NCBI GenBank assembly: GCA_030629925.1
Contig: DAOVOB010000067.1
Location: 1-6,542, forward strand
Source of the DNA: Fidelibacterota bacterium
GTDB taxonomy: Bacteria; Fidelibacterota; Fidelibacteria; Fidelibacterales; Fidelibacteraceae
DNA: 6,542 nt
Reading direction: 5' to 3'
Made by a program: the position numbers and the translations under genes. Of the stretch, positions 1 to 6,542 are shown in pieces (position 1 is the first letter of the stretch; each line of letters starts with the position of its first letter). Under the pieces are notes generated by a model, which saw only the letters and a program-made list of their open reading frames with translations, did no database searches and was not told the DNA's origin.

Positions 1-576
1 GGACATCTTGGGTTCAAACCTGAACAAATTAGCGATCCCGAGTATGCGTTGGAAAAACTGATACCGGAAGTGGTCAAGGAGATGTGCAAATTTGAAGAAA
101 CACATAATAAATCGATCCCGGTAATCGCTGCAGGGGGCATATATTCAGGAGAAGATATTCACAAATTCCTACAGTTGGGCGCTTCCGGAGTGCAGATGGC
201 AACACGTTTTGTTACCACTGATGAATGCGATGCATCGATAGAATTTAAACAAGCTTATATTGATGCTCATAAAGAAGATGTTGTGATCATCAAAAGTCCG
301 GTGGGTATGCCGGGAAGAGCGATTAAAAATAAGTTTCTTGAAGATGTCAATGAAGGAAAAAAGCAACCGTTTAAATGTCCCTATCATTGTATTATAACCT
401 GTGATTATAAAAAAAGTCCCTATTGTATTGTTCTTGCTTTAATAAATGCCCAAAAAGGTAGATTAAAACATGGATTTGTGTTCGCCGGAGAAAATGTTTA
501 CAAAACAAAAGAAATTATTTCCGTTAAAGAATTAATGGCATCTTTGTCAGAAGAATATAAGAATGCATCTAATTGA
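1..576 (+). CDS. Nitronate monooxygenase / FabK-like FMN-dependent oxidoreductase, C-terminal part (5' end outside window)
   Basis: The frame is open from base 1 to the TGA at 574-576 and gives 191 visible residues. The first in-frame start-like codon (TTG at 49) is internal, because family-like sequence precedes it. Visible residues 1-5 (GHLGF) are the end of the (G)GHxG motif of this TIM-barrel family, whose His is the proposed catalytic base in nitronate monooxygenases. AAGGI (residues 43-47) and GVQMATRF (63-70) are the two FMN-phosphate-binding loops. Family members usually run 310-360 aa, so about half is missing. The C-terminus carries four cysteines spaced C-x3-C-x3-C-x7-C (residues 126, 130, 134, 142), then a segment ending in a typical VFAGxNxY stretch. 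Known members are soluble flavoenzymes that oxidise alkyl nitronates or reduce enoyl-ACP (FabK). Which reaction applies cannot be told from this half. No operon partner is visible downstream, where a 173-bp spacer follows. Confidence 0.9.
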   Translation, partial: GHLGFKPEQISDPEYALEKLIPEVVKEMCKFEETHNKSIPVIAAGGIYSGEDIHKFLQLGASGVQMATRFVTTDECDASIEFKQAYIDAHKEDVVIIKSPVGMPGRAIKNKFLEDVNEGKKQPFKCPYHCIITCDYKKSPYCIVLALINAQKGRLKHGFVFAGENVYKTKEIISVKELMASLSEEYKNASN

Positions 577-629
577 TCTGTTTTGAGTAACGGTGGAGTT
601 TGAGTTAAAATAATGGGATTCTTTGTTTC

Positions 630-654
630 TTTGCCGAAAATCATATTCGGCAAA
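630..654. repeat. Perfect 9-bp inverted repeat with 7-nt loop; possible weak terminator or operator
   Basis: TTTGCCGAA (630-638) and TTCGGCAAA (646-654) are exact reverse complements around the loop AATCATA. A further outer pairing of GGGA (615-618) with TCCC (655-658) is possible, with 11 unpaired bases on the left side. It lies 54 bases after the oxidoreductase stop, a reasonable place to end that transcript. No T-run follows, so it is not a classical intrinsic terminator. A TATAAT hexamer begins at 659, directly after it, so the element could instead be a protein binding site over a promoter. The inverted repeat is seen directly; the role is inference. Confidence 0.5.
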
Positions 655-708
655 TCCCTATAATATTACTGTTTACTTTCCTCTTGATGTTGGCGGTTTT
701 TATTGTTA

Positions 709-722
709 ATGTTTATAAACAT
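709..722. promoter_or_regulatory. 14-bp perfect palindrome upstream of the lipoprotein gene; candidate operator
   Basis: ATGTTTATAAACAT is its own reverse complement. It lies 27 bases before the lipoprotein ATG in an AT-rich stretch that continues into ATATAAAA, which is where promoter or leader sequence is expected. No convincing -35/-10 pair with 16-18 bp spacing surrounds it: TTGATG at 684 is followed at 17 bp by TAATGT, a poor -10. A dimeric regulator site is possible. AT-rich palindromes also arise easily by chance, so the role is uncertain. Confidence 0.3.
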
Positions 723-749
723 ATATAAAAACTACGCAAAGGCACTATA

Positions 750-1616
750 ATGAAACGGAAAATATTCTTTTCTTTATTTGTGATCATTTTGATTGGTGTG
801 TTTACCTTCACCGGCTGCAACCGGGAACCGGTTCTTGAGGGACCGCCCCGGGTGATGAACTCTACCTTAATGTTCTCCGGTCATCTGACCGGGACGATCT
901 ACCCGGAAGTTAGAACCGCCTCCATGCGGGCAACCGGCCAGGCCCGGAATTTTCTTTTGGTCGAAGCCTACGGTATCGAGACCTGTTACAATACGAGATC
1001 CATTGCGGTCGAGGACAGTCTTTCAGGCAATCAACTGTATTTGTCCATTATCGATGAAGGTCCTTACAGTCCCAAACGCTGTTACAGAAATACCCAATTC
1101 TGGGTGGGACCGTTCACGGAAGGCCAAAACTATATCCTGCATCTTTCGGAAGCAACAAGTGCTTTTTACCGGGATACTTTGTCACTGAGTTTCAAATATG
1201 ATCAACATCTGAATATGTTAGTCCGATCTGACTCTTGTGCTTTCCTCTTAAGTGAAAAGCCCTTTGAAAATGTGATCACAAAATCTTTTGATGAAAGTGA
1301 TATCCCGGATTTGCACACTAATCCCTATTATTGGGAAGATCGGAGAACCATACATTTTTTTGAAACGGATACCGGCTTATTCATCCAAACCATTCTTTCA
1401 TCAACTTGTGGACTTGGTCATGCGGCATCATATTATATAGGAGGTGATACCTTGTTCATGATGGCGGAACTGGATCCGCCTGATATGACCTGTTGTGATG
1501 AATTTTATTTTTACCACTATCTGATCAAAGACTATGATCAACAGATATTTTATTACAAATTTATTCTTAATAACCAAAACTGGGCATCTTTCGAAGGATT
1601 TTACAATTTGCCGTAA
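750..1616 (+). CDS. Predicted lipoprotein of unknown function
   Basis: This is a complete 288-aa gene from the ATG at 750 to TAA. The start is supported by AAAGG at 738-742, seven bases upstream, and by a textbook signal peptide. That peptide has KRK at residues 2-4, a hydrophobic stretch at about 5-19, and the lipobox FTGC with the lipidated Cys at 23 followed by Asn. The Asn at +2 rather than Asp fits outer-membrane sorting if the cell is Gram-negative. The mature part is rich in Tyr and Phe and looks beta-rich, with no further membrane segment. It holds six cysteines at 79, 111, 163, 220, 248 and 249, including an adjacent pair in MTCCDEF, so disulfides in the envelope are plausible. I do not recognise a domain or a catalytic motif. 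It has its own upstream spacer and converges with the carboxylase gene, so it is probably transcribed alone. Expression as a lipoprotein is well supported; the function is unknown. Confidence 0.85.
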   Translation: MKRKIFFSLFVIILIGVFTFTGCNREPVLEGPPRVMNSTLMFSGHLTGTIYPEVRTASMRATGQARNFLLVEAYGIETCYNTRSIAVEDSLSGNQLYLSIIDEGPYSPKRCYRNTQFWVGPFTEGQNYILHLSEATSAFYRDTLSLSFKYDQHLNMLVRSDSCAFLLSEKPFENVITKSFDESDIPDLHTNPYYWEDRRTIHFFETDTGLFIQTILSSTCGLGHAASYYIGGDTLFMMAELDPPDMTCCDEFYFYHYLIKDYDQQIFYYKFILNNQNWASFEGFYNLP

Positions 1617-1706
1617 AATAACATTTCATTTTTAATAAAAAACATGTGTGGATTTAGGATGATGCGTTTTTATTATTTTTCTTAATCGTTCCCACCCTTT
1701 TCCACT

Positions 1707-1734
1707 CATCGTTCATCGTTTATAGTTCATAATT
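1707..1734. repeat. Heptamer tandem tract, four units (CATCGTT-like)
   Basis: Four consecutive 7-bp units read CATCGTT, CATCGTT, TATAGTT, CATAATT on the plus strand. The first two are identical and the others drift. The tract lies in the 162-bp spacer between the 3' ends of two converging genes. It resembles the short tandem heptamer repeats known from intergenic regions of some bacteria, such as the STRR sequences of filamentous cyanobacteria, in unit length and setting but not in sequence. Apart from this tract and the one at 1756-1783, the spacer holds only AT- and pyrimidine-rich sequence, with no clear terminator for either gene. Confidence 0.55.
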
Positions 1735-1755
1735 TCTTTTCTTCGCTTCTTAACC

Positions 1756-1783
1756 AGTTACGAGTCACGCGTTACGAGTCACG
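1756..1783. repeat. Heptamer tandem tract, four units (CGTrACt on the minus strand), overlapping the carboxylase stop codon
   Basis: Four 7-bp units read AGTTACG, AGTCACG, CGTTACG, AGTCACG on the plus strand. Put another way, the 13-mer GTTACGAGTCACG occurs at 1757-1769 and again at 1771-1783. The last unit contains the TCA (1779-1781) that is the TGA stop of the minus-strand carboxylase. The tract is therefore partly coding and may have supplied the present stop. It has the same length and period as the tract at 1707-1734, from which it is separated by 21 pyrimidine-rich bases. The repeat is seen directly; no function is assigned. Confidence 0.7.
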
Positions 1784-4700
1784 TCTTCTTCATTCCTTTT
1801 TCGATACTACGTATCAAATATGACCTTATCTTTTCCGGTGTCACTATATCATCAATGGAGCCGACTCTTTTGGCTCGTTCCACGCTGTGGGTTTTATCGA
1901 ACAGTTGTCCCAATTCCCTTTGCTTTTCATTATAAATTTTTCTGAATAATTCATCATAATCATGCTGAGTGCACTTTCCGGCATTAAGGTTATTCATGCA
2001 TTTTGTCAGACATGGATCCAGGTAAGTTTCCTTTGAGACTTCTCTGGGAAAGATCACAGCCGCAGCCGGAGCGCCACCCAAAACCGATGCATACGATCCT
2101 TTTACCGCACCCACCCGCAGATTGGGATTCAGGGATTTGGAGAAAACAACATAGGCGCCACCATGATATCGGGCAATAACAAGAAAAACGATGGGGCCTT
2201 TGTAATTTACAATGGCGCGTCCGATCTCGGCACCGTATTCCAATTGCAGTTTTCGCAAGCTTTCGGGTGAACCGTCAAATCCCGATAAATTTGCCAGGAT
2301 TACCAGTGGTAAAGAGCCGGAAAAAGCATTGATAGCACGGGCGATCTTCTTTGAGGAACCGGGAAATAAAGTTCCGCCGCTCCAAGTTTCGGGTCCGTCG
2401 TGGGGGATAGCACCAAAGCGCGGTAAGGGTCGGCTTTCGATGCCTATCATGCCCACAGCATGTCCACCTAAGCGGGTTTCCCAAATGATAGCCGTATCGG
2501 CATCTTTCATTCTCTGCCAACGTTCAAAGTAAGCGGCATCACTATCTTTTACCGCCTGCATGATCTGGCGTGTGTCAAAAGGTTTCTTTCGTTCAGGATT
2601 TTTTTCCTGACTAAAAATATCACCGATGGTTTTAAAGCCCTGGTTCAAAAAATCGTTATAAGGCTCATGTGTAATATCGCGATCTGAGGGATCAGATGAA
2701 TTAATCACCGGGGGCCAGCTTTCTTTTGCAGGCTTACAAGTAAAACTGTAGTGATTCAGCAAAAGTTGATAAGCATCTGCCAGGGTTTTTGCGCGAATTT
2801 GCGATTGACCGTTGGGGTCCATGATCTTTTCGGCTCCACCGATATCCAAATTGGTCTCGCCCGAGACAGACCCGGAGAAATCTAAAGCTCGTTTTCCCGT
2901 TAGCAACATGGAAGCATCTTCTGTCATGATCAAAAGTCCGCGAGTATGCATCAGCATGGTGGCTTCTGCATTCCAATAAGATTGAGCACCCACATTCACA
3001 CCGGATACGATCACATTGATCTCACCGCCTTTTTGTGTGAAAGCAATAATGCGATTGAGAACGGAAGCTGTCCAATCAAGATTTTCTGTTCCTGTTTTCA
3101 TGTCGATCTTGGCCCCTGAGGATATCGGCAACCATTCTACCGAGATCTTTTTCTTTTCGGCAATATCCAATGCTGAGATCACTCTTCGGCATTCGGGTTC
3201 AGCCAAACTACCGAGGTCCTTTGTGGGATCCGACAAAATGATCACCCGCTCCATCACGGTCTTATTGCTTGGATGGGGATGGCGAATGATCCCGAAAACT
3301 ACATTCGAGTTGTTCTGTCCGTATTCTCTTCCTTTTACCGAAACCGTTCGTTGCTTTCCGTTCGAGTTGATCTTGATATCGTACTCTTCAAACTCCCCTT
3401 TTGGAAAACCTTTAAATAGCGGGAAGCCGGCATAGGTGATCATCTTAATAAATTCATAGGGGTAAATCGTCTTGCGCTGACGCGCCCTAACGACTTTGCT
3501 CGTGTAATCGTCATATGGCTCAAGTGCAATAGTCTCGGGTTTGCGACTTCCGATCGTAAACTTTTCCTGAGATGTATTGGAGATGATCAATTCAAGCTCC
3601 TCGATCCTGTTCTCCGTTTTCTGCTCCCGCCGGGTATAAACCACCATTTTTTCAAGACCAAGGTCATGAGTATGCGGAAGGATTGTCTGCCCGTAATGTT
3701 TTAACTGGCCAAGGCTCAGGTCCAAGACAGATCGATTGTGCATAATGATCCTGTTCCATTGAAGGCGGAATCTGTATTTAGCTTGAACCGCTCTCATGGC
3801 AAAAACAGCCTCCATAAATGCGTTTTCGAACATGATCATCCGGTCAATGGATTTATCTTTATTCAACACGGGCTTAGGATCCGAAAAACCGGCCAAAGCG
3901 AAAAGTCGTTTTTCCTTGGGATTACTTTTTGCGCTCGATTCCAAGAGGGTGACAGTCGAGGATCTATAAAGTATTTTGTTATCAAAATTCTCGAGTCGTT
4001 TCACACGCAATTCGCGAAATTCGATCGGTGAAAACCCACGAGCCAAGCGGTATTCTTTCCACCCGTTCTTGTTGTTGTACCATGTGCGATAGAAACCGGG
4101 CTGATCTCCGGTGAACCAAGCGATCGTGAATGTTTTGACACGTTTGTCTGCTGTCCAAGGTTCTTTATCAAGATATTCCACATCTGCAGGATGATCCGAA
4201 CGAACAAAACATGTGATCTCAAGATCGCCCTGTATTTCAGTTAATTTAGCCAGTTCCACAATTAGATCATCTTTAAGATCTTTTTCATTGATCACCGTTG
4301 TCAGGGTCATGTGTTTTTCATCGGTACCGGACTGGCGGCTTTCGCAAACATAGCCCTGAAGTCCGTCATTATGAATGATCCTGCCACTAATGAATGTCCT
4401 GTCACGGTTCAGGCGTCGCGCAAGTATCTCAAGTCCTAATTCTCTTCGGATCTTGCTTTTATTGAGTGCTAATTCAGTTAGACGAGCCACTATATCTTCT
4501 GTGGAATCGATCAATATATTCATGTGCTTTTCTTTTTGAACGTCACTGTCATCTGTTTTAGTCATTTTTTTCAAAAGGACATCAATAGCCTTCGCTTGCT
4601 TTTCTTTAACACCTTCAACGGTGATCCTATCGATCGTTCTATAGCGAGCATATAGCGCCGCATCAGCCGTGGAGGCATCCTCTGTTTGAGTAAGCTGAAC

Positions 4701-6542
4701 AATGCGTCCAAGAATAGCTGATATTGAAGGATGGTATTCTTTGGGAATTGAAAGATCCTCAAGGGAAAATAAGATCTGTTTTAACATATCCCTTTTGGCT
4801 TTTGATCGGCCATGTGAGCGGAATATGTGGTATAATGCCTTATTTCTTATTTTCTGCTCAACATCTTTTTTGTAATAATGCCGGGCAGCGATAACAAGAT
4901 CATTAAGGAAAACGTCCGGAAGTCCCTTCTCGGGATCGTTCTCTCTTAAAAAATAATGTGTTAAAAGTTCCTGATAACTGATAGGTCGGGCAAAGCTATT
5001 GGTCATGAGCTCTTTGGTCATAAATAGCTGCTCTATGGCAACATAGCTGTTCAGGATCTTCAATATGGTTGAAATGAGTTTTTCTTTGTATTGCGGATGT
5101 TTCTTTGAAAACTCCATAAGGCTGGAAAATGAAATATCTTCTCCACTTCCATAATCATAACCCAAAAACAATGCATTTAATTTCTGGACGTAAATTTCCC
5201 AAGTTTCATTCTCTGTTCGAGTAGGAGGATCAAAACGAACGCTTTGTTCTGTTTTTGTGCTTTCTTCTTTTTCGGCAACTTTTAGATCAAGTAGAAAAAG
5301 GGCTTGCCCGGCTGCGACCTGTGTGCCACTGCTGACGCAGATATCATTGACCACGCCCTCTCCGGGAGATTGCACTAACATCTCCATTTTCATGGCTTCC
5401 AGAACGACCAGAACATCGCCTTTCTTTACCTTCTTGCCGACCTTGGTATTGACAGAAAGTACGATGGCTGGGGACGGAGATTTTACATATCCTTCCGAAT
5501 CGCTTTCCAGCATGATGGGATATCCATCAACTTCACATTGCCATTGATCTCCACGCTGGGTCATTAAAATGTTATGTCTTTTTTCATCCACTATTAATAG
5601 AGCGTCGTGATAATCCTTTCTATAACGGCAAACAAGCATACTATTATCCGTATGAATATGGAATATGTCATTCCCCATGGCTTGAACATGAAATTTATAA
5701 TTATTACCACCGGTGCTTAGATTAACTTCATATCCTTCTGAGCCCGGTAAAGTCCTTGGTCGGCCAATTCTCCTGATCTGCTCTTTAAAGTTTAAATAAT
5801 CGGTTTGAAATTGAGAGATATAGCTTTCGATCGACCCGGCCAGCAAAGCAAGTATGGTCTTATCTTCCACTTGCTCGCTTTTTCGGAGCTTTAATAATTC
5901 TTCAACGAAACCGGTGTGAACACCGCCTTTTTTGATATTGGGATCTTTCAGTAATTCAAGAAGAAATGCACGATTGGTAGTCCCATTACGAATACTGATC
6001 CGCATGGACAAGAGTGCTTGTTCCAGTCGAGCAAGTGCTTCAGCCCGTGTTGGAGCATGAGCAATGATCTTTGCCACCATAGAATCAAAATCACCGGGGA
6101 TCGTACTGCCTTGTTCAATACCGGAATCTACACGAATTCCGGGACCTGCCTGAAGATCAAAAAGAATGACCTCGCCCGGGGCCGGACTAAAATCCCGTTC
6201 CGGATCTTCAGCATTCAAACGAACTTCCACCACAGCACCCCTTGGAGTGCGATCGCTAAGATCTACTTCCAGTCCGCGTGCCACATCGATCTGTCCCTTG
6301 ACCAGATCCACACCATACAATGTTTCAGTGACAGGATGTTCCACTTGAAGTCGGGTATTAACCTCCATAAAATAATATTCTTTTCGGGTAAGGTCATAAA
6401 GGAACTCAACGGTACCGGCACCGGTGTAATGTGCTTTCTGGATCAACCTCCGGGCGGCTGCTTCCATATTATCCAATAACTTCTTCGATAATCCCGCCGG
6501 GGGTGTTTCTTCAATGATCTTCTGGTTCTTTCTTTGAACAGA
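1779..6542 (-). CDS. Single-chain multidomain biotin-dependent acyl-CoA carboxylase, eukaryotic-ACC-like order (N-terminus outside window)
   Basis: 1587 residues are visible, open to the right edge; the TTG at 6476 is internal, since biotin-carboxylase sequence (VQRKNQKIIEE) precedes it. About 230 residues are missing, giving roughly 1820 aa in full. Visible-residue order: 1 to ~219, end of biotin carboxylase, with EVNTRLQVEH (60-69) carrying the catalytic Glu/Asn/Arg/Gln/Glu set and the GPGIR Arg at 137; ~220-354, BT-like linker; ~355-420, biotinyl domain with EAMKMEM and biotinylated Lys385; ~442-1034, largely helical region resembling the eukaryotic ACC central domain; ~1072-1562, carboxyltransferase N and C halves, with SGAKIDM (Lys1145), GAQSYW, NLSGFDGSPESL, RYHGGAYVVF (His1460) and GGAPAAAVIF. 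The expected reactions are ATP-dependent carboxylation of biotin, then transfer to an acyl-CoA in the cytosol. The substrate (acetyl-, propionyl- or longer) cannot be read. From memory, long fused proteins with a similar C-terminal half occur in myxobacteria and actinobacteria. There is no frameshift and no intrinsic terminator downstream. Confidence 0.93.
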   Translation of the reverse strand, partial: SVQRKNQKIIEETPPAGLSKKLLDNMEAAARRLIQKAHYTGAGTVEFLYDLTRKEYYFMEVNTRLQVEHPVTETLYGVDLVKGQIDVARGLEVDLSDRTPRGAVVEVRLNAEDPERDFSPAPGEVILFDLQAGPGIRVDSGIEQGSTIPGDFDSMVAKIIAHAPTRAEALARLEQALLSMRISIRNGTTNRAFLLELLKDPNIKKGGVHTGFVEELLKLRKSEQVEDKTILALLAGSIESYISQFQTDYLNFKEQIRRIGRPRTLPGSEGYEVNLSTGGNNYKFHVQAMGNDIFHIHTDNSMLVCRYRKDYHDALLIVDEKRHNILMTQRGDQWQCEVDGYPIMLESDSEGYVKSPSPAIVLSVNTKVGKKVKKGDVLVVLEAMKMEMLVQSPGEGVVNDICVSSGTQVAAGQALFLLDLKVAEKEESTKTEQSVRFDPPTRTENETWEIYVQKLNALFLGYDYGSGEDISFSSLMEFSKKHPQYKEKLISTILKILNSYVAIEQLFMTKELMTNSFARPISYQELLTHYFLRENDPEKGLPDVFLNDLVIAARHYYKKDVEQKIRNKALYHIFRSHGRSKAKRDMLKQILFSLEDLSIPKEYHPSISAILGRIVQLTQTEDASTADAALYARYRTIDRITVEGVKEKQAKAIDVLLKKMTKTDDSDVQKEKHMNILIDSTEDIVARLTELALNKSKIRRELGLEILARRLNRDRTFISGRIIHNDGLQGYVCESRQSGTDEKHMTLTTVINEKDLKDDLIVELAKLTEIQGDLEITCFVRSDHPADVEYLDKEPWTADKRVKTFTIAWFTGDQPGFYRTWYNNKNGWKEYRLARGFSPIEFRELRVKRLENFDNKILYRSSTVTLLESSAKSNPKEKRLFALAGFSDPKPVLNKDKSIDRMIMFENAFMEAVFAMRAVQAKYRFRLQWNRIIMHNRSVLDLSLGQLKHYGQTILPHTHDLGLEKMVVYTRREQKTENRIEELELIISNTSQEKFTIGSRKPETIALEPYDDYTSKVVRARQRKTIYPYEFIKMITYAGFPLFKGFPKGEFEEYDIKINSNGKQRTVSVKGREYGQNNSNVVFGIIRHPHPSNKTVMERVIILSDPTKDLGSLAEPECRRVISALDIAEKKKISVEWLPISSGAKIDMKTGTENLDWTASVLNRIIAFTQKGGEINVIVSGVNVGAQSYWNAEATMLMHTRGLLIMTEDASMLLTGKRALDFSGSVSGETNLDIGGAEKIMDPNGQSQIRAKTLADAYQLLLNHYSFTCKPAKESWPPVINSSDPSDRDITHEPYNDFLNQGFKTIGDIFSQEKNPERKKPFDTRQIMQAVKDSDAAYFERWQRMKDADTAIIWETRLGGHAVGMIGIESRPLPRFGAIPHDGPETWSGGTLFPGSSKKIARAINAFSGSLPLVILANLSGFDGSPESLRKLQLEYGAEIGRAIVNYKGPIVFLVIARYHGGAYVVFSKSLNPNLRVGAVKGSYASVLGGAPAAAVIFPREVSKETYLDPCLTKCMNNLNAGKCTQHDYDELFRKIYNEKQRELGQLFDKTHSVERAKRVGSIDDIVTPEKIRSYLIRSIEKGMKKT

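Noticed and set aside
49..51. TTG as the start of the oxidoreductase
   Set aside because: The same frame is open upstream to base 1 and encodes GHLGF, part of the conserved family motif, so the true start is off the window.
659..664. TATAAT as a firm -10 promoter element
   Set aside because: There is no -35-like hexamer 15-19 bp upstream and the region is AT-rich, so it is not called as a promoter.
1629..1641. TTTTT-AAT-AAAAA as a terminator for the lipoprotein gene
   Set aside because: The stem is A-T only, five pairs with a three-base loop, too weak to support.
1707..1783. CRISPR array
   Set aside because: The units are 7 bp and contiguous, with no 25-37 bp repeats and no unique spacers.
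3016..3435. Open frame of 139 codons on the plus strand opposite the CT domain
   Set aside because: It is antisense to conserved carboxyltransferase sequence and has no start context or family pattern.
6474..6476. TTG as the start of the carboxylase
   Set aside because: The frame continues to the window edge with biotin-carboxylase sequence (VQRKNQKIIEE), and starting here would remove the ATP-grasp core.
6018..6479. Open frame of 153 codons on the plus strand antisense to the carboxylase
   Set aside because: It lies wholly opposite the biotin carboxylase part, whose motifs are clear. The plus-strand translation has no recognisable family pattern, so it is a shadow.

Overview
The window (roughly 40% GC by eye) holds three protein genes and two short intergenic spacers. 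It reads as bacterial chromosome from a probably Gram-negative, low-to-moderate GC organism: there is a type II lipoprotein signal without an Asp at +2, a modest AAAGG ribosome binding site and AT-rich spacers. The gene content is compatible with a poorly sampled bacterial lineage, but I cannot assign a phylum from the sequence. No mobile element, tRNA, rRNA or CRISPR array is visible.

Layout: (1) 1-576, plus strand, is the C-terminal half of an FMN-dependent nitronate monooxygenase / FabK-like oxidoreductase, cut by the left edge. (2) 577-749 is a spacer with a perfect 9-bp hairpin (630-654) and a 14-bp perfect palindrome (709-722) just ahead of the next gene. (3) 750-1616, plus strand, is a complete predicted lipoprotein of 288 aa with no family I recognise. 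(4) 1617-1778 is the spacer between converging genes. It contains two separate 28-bp tracts, each made of four heptamers; the second runs over the stop codon of the next gene. (5) 1779-6542, minus strand, is a giant single-chain biotin-dependent acyl-CoA carboxylase. 1587 residues are visible and its N-terminus is cut by the right edge.

The carboxylase is the main item. In one chain it carries the end of a biotin carboxylase, a BT-like linker, a biotinyl domain (EAMKMEM), a long central region resembling the eukaryotic ACC central domain, and both halves of a carboxyltransferase. This is the domain order of eukaryotic acetyl-CoA carboxylase, whereas most bacteria use separate subunits. It would couple ATP-dependent carboxylation of biotin to carboxyl transfer onto an acyl-CoA. 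The three genes show no obvious functional link: the flavin oxidoreductase and lipoprotein are separated by 173 bp with their own signals, and the carboxylase converges on them. I see no clear new multi-gene system. The points most worth a second look are the carboxylase architecture and the heptamer tracts.
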